Positions 55,385-63,936 of a DNA stretch of 64,000 nt are shown here, piece after piece. The notes below the pieces were generated by a model. The model worked only from the letters and a program-made list of their open reading frames with translations. It ran no database searches and was not told the DNA's origin. The stretch covers positions 115,685 to 179,684 of the forward strand of contig NZ_KQ058829.1 of the NCBI RefSeq assembly GCF_000982955.1, given 5' to 3'. The DNA is from Micromonospora sp. HK10 (GTDB lineage: Bacteria > Actinomycetota > Actinomycetes > Mycobacteriales > Micromonosporaceae). The position numbers and the translations under genes are program-made. The stretch's first letter is position 1, and each line of letters starts with the position of its first letter.

Positions 55385-56071
55385 TCAGGTGTGCAGGGCG
55401 GCCAGGGTCGAGGCCGCCACGGCCGTGAGCCGGGCGGGCAGGTCGCCGGGCAGCGCAGCCCCGGGGCGCAGCGGTGCGGCCGCGATCGTCAGGTAGAGGT
55501 TCGCGTCGTAGGTGGCCACGTTGAAGCCGGTCGACTCGTCCGTGTAGGTGTAGGCGGCGGCGCCGACGCCAGGCAGATCGGTGACCGGGCCGGCGTCCTG
55601 CTGCGCCTGCCGCATGCCCTCATACATCAGGCGGGCCGAGTCGGGCTCCACGATGTCGACGTGCACCGTCATCACGACACCGTTGGGTAGGCGCCCCACG
55701 GTGGCGGTGCACGCGAGGTTGGCGGTGCTGCCGCTCACGCGGGAGGTGTCCTGCCGGCTCCCTACCGGCCCGATGATGTCGGCGACGGCGCGGAGGTCCA
55801 GCTTGGTGCATAGCGCGTCAATCGGGCGGTAGAGGGTCGCGGTCGAGGATGGCACGGCTGACGTCGCCGAGGCGCTCACTATGGCGGTGGAGGTCGCGTC
55901 GGAAGCAGGCGAAGACTCAGCGGCGCCGGTACAGCCGGACACCGCCAGCGCCACTGCGGCAAGGCCCCACATTGCGGCCGCAGCGCGAAGTGTCAAGCCA
56001 TAGGGAATCGGCCGCCGGCGACGACGCGACTGACAGCCGAAGGGAAATGACGACGAAGTCATTTGACGCAC
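55385..56071 (-). CDS. Secreted lipoprotein, DUF3558-like
   Basis: 228 residues, starting at 56071 or the Met four codons later. A long basic N-terminus precedes the hydrophobic AAAAMWGLAAVALAVSGC, a lipobox giving a lipid-modified Cys at about residue 47. A Ser/Thr/Ala linker follows, then a domain beginning LYRPIDALCTKLDLRAVADI with a conserved Cys pair (LCTKLD, NLACTA). The pattern matches the DUF3558-type lipoproteins common in actinomycetes. It is surface-exposed, with function unknown. It is convergent with nothing and lies 80 bases downstream of the TDO start region on the same strand, so it is not part of that operon. Confidence 0.7.
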   Translation of the reverse strand: MRQMTSSSFPFGCQSRRRRRPIPYGLTLRAAAAMWGLAAVALAVSGCTGAAESSPASDATSTAIVSASATSAVPSSTATLYRPIDALCTKLDLRAVADIIGPVGSRQDTSRVSGSTANLACTATVGRLPNGVVMTVHVDIVEPDSARLMYEGMRQAQQDAGPVTDLPGVGAAAYTYTDESTGFNVATYDANLYLTIAAAPLRPGAALPGDLPARLTAVAASTLAALHT

Positions 56072-56418
56072 CTATCCGGGGGTGCGAGCTAGCAGCCGGC
56101 GCAGATGATGTCGCGGGCTCCGGGCGCAGACCCGCTCCCCCGTTGTGAGGTCTGCGCCAACAACGCGATCAATTCAGCACACGCCCAACCGGAGTGTCTA
56201 CGTTTCCGGCCACCACTAGTCGCTTTCACCAGTCCACTCACTGCATCATCTAGGCACGGCTGAACTGGGCGTATGTCCAACGGAATGCAATCCTCCAGCG
56301 CGCATCACGCTGGTAGCGGACACAGCAAGAAGCTACGGTTCCTCCCGCACAGCACGGCGGGGCGTCGCGCCTTCCGTCAAGGCCGAGTTCAACACTTCGA
56401 ACGGGGAGGAAATCACTC
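56072..56418. other. Divergent intergenic region, 347 bp
   Basis: Separates the DUF3558-like lipoprotein gene (minus) from the LPXTG protein gene (plus). It should contain promoters for both; no gene, repeat or RNA is evident. Confidence 0.45.
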
Positions 56419-56934
56419 GTGCATTTTGGATCGATTAGAACGTGGAACGCGCTGGCAATATCGGCGGCCAGCGCAGCTGTCGGCCTGATGGTCGCAGCCT
56501 CACCCGCACTCGCCGATGCCACTCCCACTCCGGACGCGGCTGCGACGAAGGCCGCGACTGCGGAGGCGACCAGCGCCGGCGCGAACCCGCCCGTGCCGGA
56601 TCCCACCGCGACGCCGGAGCCCGATCCCACCGGCCCGCGGCCGGATCCAGAACCCACCACACCTCCCGGCCCTGAGCCCCCCACGCCACCGCTCCCTGAA
56701 CCGAGCAAATCGCCGACGGCCCCGCCCCCGCTCAAGCCCTCGCGGCCGTCCAGCAGCGTCTCGAACACGTCCACCCCGACGTCCCACGCCGCCGTCGCCA
56801 CTGGCAATGCCGATCAAGAACCAGGGCTGCCCGTGACCGGGGCGCGCGTCGCAACCATCACGGCGGTCGGATCCGGGGCAGTCCTCATCGGCGTCGGTCT
56901 GGTCGTTGCTGGCCGTCGACGCAAGATTGGCTGA
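56419..56934 (+). CDS. LPXTG-anchored, proline-rich surface protein
   Basis: 171 residues from GTG 56419, with GGGGAGGAAA eight bases upstream. A signal peptide (ALAISAASAAVGLMVAASPA, cleaved after ALA) is followed by a Pro/Thr/Ser-rich spacer of about 100 residues (many PEPDPTGP and PEPP runs). The sorting signal comes last: LPVTG, a hydrophobic helix (ATITAVGSGAVLIGVGLVVA) and RRRK. A sortase should attach it to the cell wall. There is no folded domain, so it may be a stalk or filler. The next gene, 29 bases on, is probably co-transcribed; no sortase gene is in the window. Confidence 0.8.
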   Translation: MHFGSIRTWNALAISAASAAVGLMVAASPALADATPTPDAAATKAATAEATSAGANPPVPDPTATPEPDPTGPRPDPEPTTPPGPEPPTPPLPEPSKSPTAPPPLKPSRPSSSVSNTSTPTSHAAVATGNADQEPGLPVTGARVATITAVGSGAVLIGVGLVVAGRRRKIG

Positions 56935-56963
56935 CGCTCACGACACAGGCAGGGAGGGCAACT

Positions 56964-57754
56964 GTGACGAGGCAGCGCCCCGACCAGGCGATCTGGCCCA
57001 TCGGTCACGGCGACGTGCCGGCGAGGGCGCCTGGCCGGGCGCCTGCCGTCACTCCCGTACACCCTGCAGGTGGCGTCTCCACTCCAGCCCACGCCGCCAT
57101 CCCGCACAGTGATCGACCAAGAACCAGCCGCGCCCGGCTTGTGGCCATGATCCTCGCGGTGCTCCTTGCCGGCGCCGGGCTCGGCACCGGTCTCGCGAGC
57201 TGGTTTGCACCCACATCCTCGGAGAGGCCAAGGGACCGCCCCAAAGGCGATGCCGAAGGTCCGTTCGCCGAGCGTCAGGCCAGCGTCAATCGCAGCCACA
57301 TCCCGACGAAGCAGCTGGCCGAGTTCGCCGCGCCCTGGCTCGCTCGCATGGGCGACTGCACCGGCGACACCCAAAGCGGAGGACCCGAGCGCGGCGACGG
57401 CGAGCAGACGCGTACCCGGTGCACCGCCGGGATCGTCACCGTCTACTGGATCTCATATCGCAGCATCGCCGATCGGGATGCCGCCCAGGCTCGATACGCT
57501 GCCCAGGGGCGCACTCACAACATCTGGCTCCCGGCATGCTGCAACCCAGCCCGGCGCCCGCGGAACACCCTCCGCAGCTTCACGTCGAGTACGCCTACCG
57601 AGTGCCCGCCGGAGAGCACGCCGGACAGACGGTGGCCGCACTGTGGTGGAGCGATCCCGCGCAGCCTGTCGCCGGCGTCCTGACCGCCTACTGGGAACAG
57701 GGTCTCGGCTCCTCCTGGGCACCCCTGCGCGACCTGTGGCGTCACACTTCCTGA
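56964..57754 (+). pseudogene. Membrane-anchored protein with a frameshift
   Basis: GTG 56964 has a GGAGGG site. The first frame encodes a cytoplasmic Pro-rich N-terminus, one membrane helix (VAMILAVLLAGAGLGTGLAS, about 60-80) and an outer domain to HNIWLP near 57530. The frame then turns into an unlikely Arg/Pro/Ser text, while the next frame continues sensibly with QPSPAPAEHPPQLHVEYAYR, VPAGEHAGQTVAALWWSD and a stop at 57754. One indel near 57535 explains this. The joined product of about 260 residues would be a secreted-side protein of unknown role made with the LPXTG protein. Confidence 0.6.
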
Positions 57755-57777
57755 ACCTCTCGATGACCGCGAGGTCC

Positions 57778-57832
57778 CTCGGGTGGCTATGGCGGACGAG
57801 ATGGGCTCCACCGGGACGGCCATAACGGGCCC
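57778..57832 (+). repeat. 55-bp repeat, copy 1 (inverted relative to copy 2)
   Basis: Matches 61516-61570 on the opposite strand at 50 of 55 positions, with an identical core around GACGAGATGGGCTCCACCGG. Both copies can be read as the peptide M-x-DEMGSTGTAI. The two copies bracket 3.7 kb carrying the HEPN/GGCT-like gene, transposase debris, an unknown gene and an HNH gene. Confidence 0.7.
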
Positions 57833-57934
57833 CGGCACGGGCCGGCCTCGCCGAGAGTCACAAGTAACGGTGCGTGAGGGCCAAGGCTGCTGGTGCTGCG
57901 CGTGGCAGTGCGCGGCGGATAGCGTCGAGACCGT

Positions 57935-58993
57935 TCACCAATTCTCTCCCACCCACTCGTAGACGTTAGCCACGCCGACGATGCCCTCGCACTCGTACAG
58001 GCCGAGGCGCCGCTCATAGTTTCGGCCCTCGAAGTCATCCAGGCGAGGCCAGATCATCGGCAGCCCGGCGGAGGTGAACAACGCCGCCGGAACCCTCTGC
58101 CCGGACACGTCGGCCTCGAAGGCGGGAAAGCTGGACTGGTTGCGCAGCCACCCGGTCAGCGTGATCTCGGTCCAGTCGCCGGCGGCGACACTGACTTCGT
58201 CCTGGTTGGGCTGAGCTGGCCGCAGCGTCCCGTAGGCGGCGAGCCTGTGGGAAGGTCGGACAAGCACAGCGTCGACGATTGCCTCGAGGATGGGAAGGAC
58301 GACCCGCCCCACCGCCTGGTTCCGCTCGCGCCGCTGCACGTCAGGTCCAGACGGCGTCTTCTCTCCGTGCTGGATGTTGTTCCGAACCACCAGCACCGCG
58401 CGGATCAGCTTGTTCAGCGTCTGCGCCGTGCCAGATTTCCGCTCCTCCCAACGCAGCCAGCTAACGCGAAACTCCCGGTGCTGCCTCGACGCGCCCTGCA
58501 CAACCGGCTCGGTCAGATCCGCGATCCGCTGACTCATGCCGGGCGATCCATGATCGAGGACCAGGGGCTCGAAGCGGGCAAACGCCGCCACCGCTGGGTG
58601 GCCAAGCAGACCGCGTTGGTCCGCGGCAGTCATCTCAAGAAGCAGGTTCTGGTGCTTGATCGACTCGGTGCGTCGGCCAGGCACGTTTGGGCGATCCGGA
58701 TGCGGAGGAAGCGGGGGCATCGTGCCGTCGAGACAGTTCGCCAGCTGATTGAGCGCCCGGAAGTAGTCGGCGCATGCAGCCAGCTCCCAGCCGGGCCGAC
58801 GTCGAGGCGCGGCTCGAGCATCGTTGATCAAATCCAGTGCAACGAGCAAACCGTCACGCAGCGACGGGCTCTGCCACCAATGATCTCCGCCCACGGCACC
58901 GAGTATCCCGACGCCGACACGTCCGTCAACACGCAGCCCCGGGTTCACCCAACCTCTGACCACGTGCGCCCGGATGGCGCTCAAGATATCCAC
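57935..58993 (-). CDS. HEPN-like domain fused to a gamma-glutamylcyclotransferase-like domain
   Basis: 352 residues from ATG 58993. The C-terminal 105 residues look like the AIG2/GGCT fold: LAAYGTLRPAQPNQ carries the YGTLRPG-type loop, and LPMIWPRLDDFEGRNYERR carries the conserved Glu region after a strand pair. The N-terminal 240 residues are helical and include VRNNIQHGEK, an R-N-x4-H-type element like the RX4-6H active site of HEPN RNases. GGCT-like enzymes cyclise gamma-glutamyl amines. Fusion to a HEPN-like part would suggest an RNase whose activity is tuned by the second domain. Both halves are inferred from short motifs, so the fusion's role is open. Confidence 0.6.
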   Translation of the reverse strand: MDILSAIRAHVVRGWVNPGLRVDGRVGVGILGAVGGDHWWQSPSLRDGLLVALDLINDARAAPRRRPGWELAACADYFRALNQLANCLDGTMPPLPPHPDRPNVPGRRTESIKHQNLLLEMTAADQRGLLGHPAVAAFARFEPLVLDHGSPGMSQRIADLTEPVVQGASRQHREFRVSWLRWEERKSGTAQTLNKLIRAVLVVRNNIQHGEKTPSGPDVQRRERNQAVGRVVLPILEAIVDAVLVRPSHRLAAYGTLRPAQPNQDEVSVAAGDWTEITLTGWLRNQSSFPAFEADVSGQRVPAALFTSAGLPMIWPRLDDFEGRNYERRLGLYECEGIVGVANVYEWVGENW

Positions 58994-59024
58994 GGCCAGT
59001 CGTGTTCCCGGGCGACCCGCCCAG

Positions 59025-59311
59025 TGATCAACTGGATGGGCGCGGCCCTTCCAAGATCATGGGTGAGGCTGAGGATGCCGAATGGCCTGCTCATGTAGCG
59101 GCAGGCCAAGCGGGAGGCTTCGGTGACGGCTGGGCGTCCGGGCCAGGCGCAACGCTCCGACTGCGATGTTGCGGAGGGACGCCATGGCGCGGGAGCGGGT
59201 GCGGATGCGTGAGTGGTGAGACTTGGGTCCCATCGGCAACCTTCTGAGCAGGCCTTTCTGCTCGGTGACCTCTTCGGCGAGCTCGATGGGGTCAGCTCCG
59301 GTTGGTTGCAT
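59025..59311 (-). pseudogene. Transposase C-terminal remnant
   Basis: The minus strand reads HHSRIRTRSRAMASLRNIAV then GALRLA, and in the next frame RYMSRPFGILSLTHDLGRA. The RIRTRS-x-AMASLRNIAVGALRL phrase is typical of the end of DDE transposases of the ISAs1/IS4-like group. The start, the catalytic core and the inverted repeats are missing, and a frameshift splits what remains. It fills most of the 420 bases between the HEPN/GGCT-like gene and the next gene. Confidence 0.6.
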
Positions 59312-59414
59312 GATCGCTCGGGTGATTCCTTTTGTCGATGAGCGGTCGCGTCTCCAATGCTCCGTTGAGCGCTGGGAGGTCGGCAGAGCTCCGGATCACG
59401 CGGACGGCCGCTGC

Positions 59415-60491
59415 TCAGGACTTCTCCTGCTCCGGATCGGTCCCCCCGGCCACGATCGGCGGGAACTGCCAGTCCCGTTCCATCGCATCCCAGTACGCCT
59501 TCGCGACCATCTCACGGGCACGGTCGTGTGCGCGCCGGGTCCCGCCCTGCCGCAGGCGTTCGGCCAGCGGCGTTCCGGTGTCGCTCAGGTCCACCAGCGC
59601 GGGTAGGCCGTCCGGCAGTGCCATGCCGGTGATCAGCGTCGGTAGCACGACGTCGGCGACGTGCCGCGAGAGGCAGTCAAGCTCGTAGCCGGGGCTGACC
59701 CAGACGCCGCGGTCCGGGCGCTGCACGTGCAGCGCGGGCGAGGTGTGCACGGGCGTGAGCACGCCCTTCTGGACGATCTCAAGGACGGTGCCGACCTCGA
59801 TGTGCCGCATGCCGAGTTGGCGGGTCCGTGGCCCATCGTCCAGCCGCTCAACCAGCGACCGGCCGGCGGCGAGGCGGATGGTGCGATGTTTGTCCTCGTT
59901 GGAGTAGTCGCGAAGCAGGACCAGCGGATGCTCGCTGGCCGGGTCGGGTCCGCCCATCAGCATCGACAAGGCTGATGGGATCGCCGGGACGGATGCCTTG
60001 TCGGCGAAGGGCTGGAGCGCTGCGATGCGCTGGCCCAAGGTGGCGGTGGTCGCAAATTCAGTGAGCCCCTGCTTCACGAGGCCCTTCACCTTGTCCTCGA
60101 ACTTCTTCGGGTTCTCGTAGATCAGCATGCTCACGGCCCGAGCCTGCGAGTCGGTCAGCGGCTTATCGCGATTTCTCTCCACGATGTAGAACACCACGTT
60201 GTCGATCGCTGACCGCAGGTGGTGAACGGCCCCGCTGAATAACATGGCGGCGATGGGCGGCAGCGGCCTGATCGTGACCACCTCGACCTCCAGGTAGCCG
60301 GGCGTCCGCTCCACCTGCCTCAGCGTCAGCGGTCCCTCGCCGTCCGGCCCTCGCGACCACGCCAGCGCGATCTCGGCCAACTCGAAGGCGAGTTGATCGG
60401 CGTGCGCCAAGCGCATCGCTACCGGGTGCAGTGCCTCGGGCAGCCAGTCCATCGCTCTCACGGCGCCGACCCTAGTCCGGGCCTCGGACAT
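59415..60491 (-). CDS. Unknown cytoplasmic protein, 358 aa
   Basis: Start taken at ATG 60491; the frame remains open to 61010 but is antisense to the HNH gene there. The N-terminus is helical with beta strands (LRQVERTPGYLEVEVVTIR). Then come AVHHLRSAIDNVVFYIVERN and, later, LVLLRDYSNEDKHRTIRLAA. The pair of a helix with LRSA-x-D and a D/E-x-KHR motif occurs in many uncharacterised, possibly HEPN-like, bacterial proteins. No signal or membrane helix. It is divergent from the HNH gene at 60639 with 147 bases between them. Function unknown. Confidence 0.55.
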   Translation of the reverse strand: MSEARTRVGAVRAMDWLPEALHPVAMRLAHADQLAFELAEIALAWSRGPDGEGPLTLRQVERTPGYLEVEVVTIRPLPPIAAMLFSGAVHHLRSAIDNVVFYIVERNRDKPLTDSQARAVSMLIYENPKKFEDKVKGLVKQGLTEFATTATLGQRIAALQPFADKASVPAIPSALSMLMGGPDPASEHPLVLLRDYSNEDKHRTIRLAAGRSLVERLDDGPRTRQLGMRHIEVGTVLEIVQKGVLTPVHTSPALHVQRPDRGVWVSPGYELDCLSRHVADVVLPTLITGMALPDGLPALVDLSDTGTPLAERLRQGGTRRAHDRAREMVAKAYWDAMERDWQFPPIVAGGTDPEQEKS

Positions 60492-60638
60492 CGGGCCGCC
60501 ACGGTGCTCGGCCGCGCTGAGCGGGTTGCGTGGTGAGACGCTGCGTTCGAGGCCCACCCAACCCGCCGAGTTGCCGGACCGCCGTATCGCAGTCATCAGC
60601 CTGTATTCCCTGTCATACCCTGCCGTCAACCTGGGGGC

Positions 60639-61364
60639 ATGGCGAACAACACCGAAGAGCCGGCGTCCGCTGAGGGCGCAGGCCAACGCAAGAGCATATC
60701 GCCGGCGATGCTGGCCGCGCTGTGGACGGTGAGCAACGGCCGCTGTTACGCCCCTGGGTGCCCGTTCCCGGTCGTGTACGAGGTTCGCCCCGGGCACTTC
60801 CAGAAGAACGCTCAGGTAGCGCACATCTACGGGGTCCGGCCCGGCGCGCCTCGCTACCGGCCGGACATGCCGGCCTCCATGCGCGACTCGTTCGAGAACC
60901 TGCTGCTGCTTTGCCAGGCACACCATGAGGAAGTCGACGGCAAGGACAGCGCACACCTCTACCCCGTAGACGTGCTGCGCCGCTGGAAGATCGAGCACGA
61001 AGGTGACCACGGATCGGTGCTCAAGGACCTGCGTGTGGTCAACACCGGAGCACTGATGAATGCGCTGATAAAGCTTGCCGAACCGCCCCTAAGTCGCTTG
61101 GAGAGAATCACGAAGCAACTCGAGCAGACCGGCACCGTTACTGCTGACACGGTTCGGGAGCTCAAGGCGATCACAGCCGTCCTCTCCGCATCCAGTGGCT
61201 TGGATAGCGAAGCCGTCCGAGGGATGGTGCGCTTGGCCAACGCGCTAGAAGATTCGAGATTTGGCAGTACCGCCGCACGGCTTAGCGAAATGTTGGAGGT
61301 GCAATTCCCGCATGATGTAGCGCGACTGGAGGAGATCCTGATACGGATAGATCGGTACGAGTAA
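60639..61364 (+). CDS. HNH endonuclease-like protein with C-terminal coiled coil
   Basis: 241 residues from ATG 60639. The N-terminal 100 residues hold an HNH zinc finger: C36 and C41 (RCYAPGC), AHIYG (H62), SFENLLLLC (N87, C92) and H95-H96. From 130 on the protein is helical, with a coiled-coil-like stretch (LSRLERITKQLEQTG) and amphipathic helices to the end. The metal site and catalytic His are complete, so it probably cuts DNA. The helical half may sense or dimerise. The finger resembles the one fused to APAZ at 43411 in layout, but the rest is unrelated. It could be a stand-alone defence nuclease. Confidence 0.75.
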   Translation: MANNTEEPASAEGAGQRKSISPAMLAALWTVSNGRCYAPGCPFPVVYEVRPGHFQKNAQVAHIYGVRPGAPRYRPDMPASMRDSFENLLLLCQAHHEEVDGKDSAHLYPVDVLRRWKIEHEGDHGSVLKDLRVVNTGALMNALIKLAEPPLSRLERITKQLEQTGTVTADTVRELKAITAVLSASSGLDSEAVRGMVRLANALEDSRFGSTAARLSEMLEVQFPHDVARLEEILIRIDRYE

Positions 61365-61829
61365 CCGCAACCCATTGCCGAAGTTCCTCCCGCACCCGTG
61401 CCCGGCACACGCTCTCATGCCGCAGACAACGCGCGGGTCGTCGCCAGTCGCCCGCTCGGTGAGCACCCGCGCCGGCCACGTTTGGTAGCCGAGAGGAGCG
61501 CCAGGCAGCCGTGGTGGGCCAGATATGGCCGTCCCGGTGGAGCCCATCTCGTCCGTCATAGCCACTCGGGAAGCTTTTCTCGCGCGCCCCTTTCGGCGCA
61601 CGCGTCGTGGCGTAGTCGAAACCCTGCCGCGTTCCTCACCCGAAGGCCCCGGGGGCCGCGTCCCTCCGATTACGAGCCCGATCCGCCGCCCGAGGCCCAT
61701 GCCGCGCAACTCCGCGCGCAGGGCCTGCTCTCCGAACCGGGGGTTCCGCTAGCCAGCGCCTCCTGACCTGCGCCGCTTACTCAAGGAATCGGTCGCCGCT
61801 TGTCGGTGGGCTGCGTACCGTCGGGTGGC
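61365..61829. other. Intergenic interval holding repeat copy 2, 465 bp
   Basis: Contains the second 55-bp repeat (61516-61570). A minus-strand frame beginning in that repeat (MTDEMGSTGTAISGPPRLPG, then APLGYQTWPARVLTE) is open for about 100 codons but overlaps the HNH gene end and has no family match by eye. No other feature. Confidence 0.4.
61516..61570 (-). repeat. 55-bp repeat, copy 2
   Basis: Inverted counterpart of 57778-57832, with five differences over 55 bases. See copy 1. Confidence 0.7.
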
Positions 61830-62027
61830 ATGAGGGTGCTGCTGCGCGGCGGACCTGGCGACGGCCAAATGGTGTCTGCCGTCGGGCGGGCTGTCGTGTG
61901 GCGGGCCTGCCTGTACGAGGCGACGCCCGACTTCGCCCGGCGGCAGGGGTGCGATCTGCGGGTCTACCGGCACCGCCCCGACTGCTGCGAGGCGCGCGGC
62001 CGGGGTGCCGAGGATCGCTGCGAATGA
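61830..62027 (+). CDS. Small conserved ORF, 65 aa (intact copy)
   Basis: From ATG 61830: MRVLLRGGPGDGQMVSAVGR, then LYEATPDFARRQGCDLRVYR and HRPDCCEARGRGAEDRCE. A frameshifted relative at 24438-24635 supports the idea that this is a real family with selection on the protein. It has a Gly-rich loop and a C-terminal Cys pair. Length suggests a small cytoplasmic protein; function unknown. Confidence 0.55.
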   Translation: MRVLLRGGPGDGQMVSAVGRAVVWRACLYEATPDFARRQGCDLRVYRHRPDCCEARGRGAEDRCE

Positions 62028-62081
62028 CCCGTTCGCGGGGAGGTCACACAACACTCGTTCGAACATGCGTACGATCATGTT

Positions 62082-62333
62082 GTGGATGAGGTAGCACGGA
62101 GATGGTGGAACGGAACGTGGGGTCGCCTCGCGCGCCGCGACGTCTGGCTCATCCGACAGACCCGCTGGAAGGTGGTTGCCCGAGCTGGCGACAGCGAGAC
62201 GGGCAAGGTGCTGCGCTGGGAGTTCGACGCCCCGGAGGAAGCCCTGGAAATGGTTGACCGCCTCCTGCGCGCGCCCTCGCCCGGCTCATGGCGTGAGCAG
62301 GCCGCCGGCCGCCAGCAAGATGGCACCGCGTAG
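62082..62333 (+). CDS. Small hypothetical protein, 83 aa
   Basis: From GTG 62082: VARRWWNGTWGRLARRDVWL, then RWKVVARAGDSETGKVLRW, EFDAPEEALEMVDRLLRAP. The strand-strand-helix layout with Trp-rich N-terminus reads as a genuine small protein. It follows the 65-residue ORF by 54 bases on the same strand, so they may be co-transcribed. Function unknown. Confidence 0.55.
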   Translation: MDEVARRWWNGTWGRLARRDVWLIRQTRWKVVARAGDSETGKVLRWEFDAPEEALEMVDRLLRAPSPGSWREQAAGRQQDGTA

Positions 62334-62456
62334 TGGGGTGAGTCGGTCCGGTGACGGGCAGCCGTGTTGAGAAGCGCACGCAACACCGGAAAATGCCGAC
62401 AGGCGATCTTGGCAGCTTCCCGCTCGGGCCTCCGCCGCGGCTGAGTTGGGCAGCTT

Positions 62457-63035
62457 CTACGTTGCCAGCCGCAGTGCCCCACCGGCATCCACTCGCGCGA
62501 GGTCGTGAACCGCTTGGTACGCGTGCTCCGCGCTCACGATGACCTGACGGCCTGCACCGGGGACCGGCAGGGCCACGTGGTGACAGCTTCCACACCAGGT
62601 CCCTGAACGCCACACCCACATCGCCCGCTCCGTCACCGCCCGCGATCCCTGAGCATGGTGCCGGCGGACAGCCGCGAGCAGCCCAGCGGCGCCGCCCACA
62701 GCGGCCAGAACCGCCGCTGCGAACATACCCGCAGCAGAGTCCTGCGCGGAGGGCGATGGTGCGGCCAGCAGCCCGTAGCTGATGAAGACCACGATTCCCG
62801 CACATGCTGCTGCTACCGCCGCTGGCCGCGACGCCGAACGGGGGTGAGCAGGGGGCCGTAGTTGCACAGCCAGAAGGCTCGACGACGCCGTGGCACTGCG
62901 GCTGCGTACGGCGAGCAATCCCCCTGCCAGTGTTGTGGTGGACGTATGCGCCACTCGCGCCCCCGTTGCGCGCACCGCAGGCAGAGCGCGCGTTCCAGCA
63001 GAGCCGCAGTGCGGGCAGGTCGCTCCGGTTGCCAT
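62457..63035 (-). CDS. Membrane protein with N-terminal zinc knuckle
   Basis: 192 residues from ATG 63035. It begins MATGATCPHCGSAGTRALP, a single zinc-ribbon knuckle. Two hydrophobic segments follow, VAAACAGIVVFISYGLLAA (about 73-91) and MFAAAVLAAVGGAAGLLAAV (about 103-122), so two membrane helices are likely. After them comes a C-terminal CGSCHH pair that could complete the zinc site. The ribbon halves would both face the cytoplasm. Function unknown; no operon partner. Confidence 0.6.
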   Translation of the reverse strand: MATGATCPHCGSAGTRALPAVRATGARVAHTSTTTLAGGLLAVRSRSATASSSLLAVQLRPPAHPRSASRPAAVAAACAGIVVFISYGLLAAPSPSAQDSAAGMFAAAVLAAVGGAAGLLAAVRRHHAQGSRAVTERAMWVWRSGTWCGSCHHVALPVPGAGRQVIVSAEHAYQAVHDLARVDAGGALRLAT

Positions 63036-63102
63036 AGCCGCCAGTATCGCGAGCGCCTACGACATTCGGCTCCCGATCTCGCGCCCGTCTTGGTCTCGGC
63101 GG

Positions 63103-63936
63103 TCAGTTGGTGGCCACGGCGCCCCGCATCGGTGAACGCGCCGGTGTCGCGGCGTAGGGGTCCGGCTCGCTCAACTCGGGTCGCCATTCGCCGAGCGGCA
63201 CGAGGCCTGGCGCCATGAGCGTGTAGTCGCCGAAGAGCGCGGTGAGCTGCGCGTCGGTGCGGAGGGTGATCTCGGTTGCCGCTTGGGTGCGAAACACACT
63301 CTTCGCCGTTGACACGCTCGACTCTTCATATGTGTCCGTAACAGCCGCCGCACTCAGGTGCGAGAGCACTATCGCGCTGCCGGGGACAAGCCGGTCACGG
63401 ATTGGTGCCACGACTTGATCGATTCGATCGTCTGGCACCTGCTGCAGCACCGCGCAGTAGAGCAGCGCGGTGGGCTGGTCGAGGTCGATCACGCTGGCGA
63501 GGTCGCCCTCGTGGAGGGCATCGATAACAAGGTCGGGGCGGGTGAAATCACCTTCGATGGCCCGGCAGCCCGGGATGCCCATCAGAAGCTCGTTGGACGC
63601 GACCACCGCGACGGGGTCGATGTCCACGTACAGCACTCTGCTGGTGGGGTCGACCGCCTGGGCGATCTCGTGCACGTTGCCCTGGGTGGGGATGCCGGAG
63701 CCGAGGTCGAGGAACTGTCGAATGCCCGCTTCGGCCAGCACTCGGACCGCGCGCCGCAGAAACAGGCGGTTGGACCAGGCGATGTCGGCCGCGTCGGGAA
63801 CAGCCTGCAGGAGCTGTCGTGCGGCTTCGCGGTCTGCGGGGAAGTTCTGATCGCCGCCGAGGAGGTAGTCATAGATTCGTGCGACGGTGGCGCGGCCACC
63901 ACCGGCGCCGCGTGCATCCTTGTGCGTTTCGACCAC
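63103..63936 (-). CDS. SAM-dependent methyltransferase, DUF574 type
   Basis: 277 residues from GTG 63936, with GGGGAGA upstream. It shows the DUF574 hallmarks of actinomycete methyltransferases: ARIYDYLLGGDQNFPADREA at the N-terminus, then WSNRLFLRRAVRVLAEAGI, the SAM-binding FLDLGSGIPTQGNVHEIA, and YVDIDPVAVVASNELL. The end is shortened but complete (GEWRPELSEPDPYA). These enzymes are numerous in Streptomyces and relatives, often beside regulatory conservon-like genes; substrates are unknown. The gene ends just before a small membrane-protein gene on the same strand. Confidence 0.9.
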   Translation of the reverse strand: MVETHKDARGAGGGRATVARIYDYLLGGDQNFPADREAARQLLQAVPDAADIAWSNRLFLRRAVRVLAEAGIRQFLDLGSGIPTQGNVHEIAQAVDPTSRVLYVDIDPVAVVASNELLMGIPGCRAIEGDFTRPDLVIDALHEGDLASVIDLDQPTALLYCAVLQQVPDDRIDQVVAPIRDRLVPGSAIVLSHLSAAAVTDTYEESSVSTAKSVFRTQAATEITLRTDAQLTALFGDYTLMAPGLVPLGEWRPELSEPDPYAATPARSPMRGAVATN

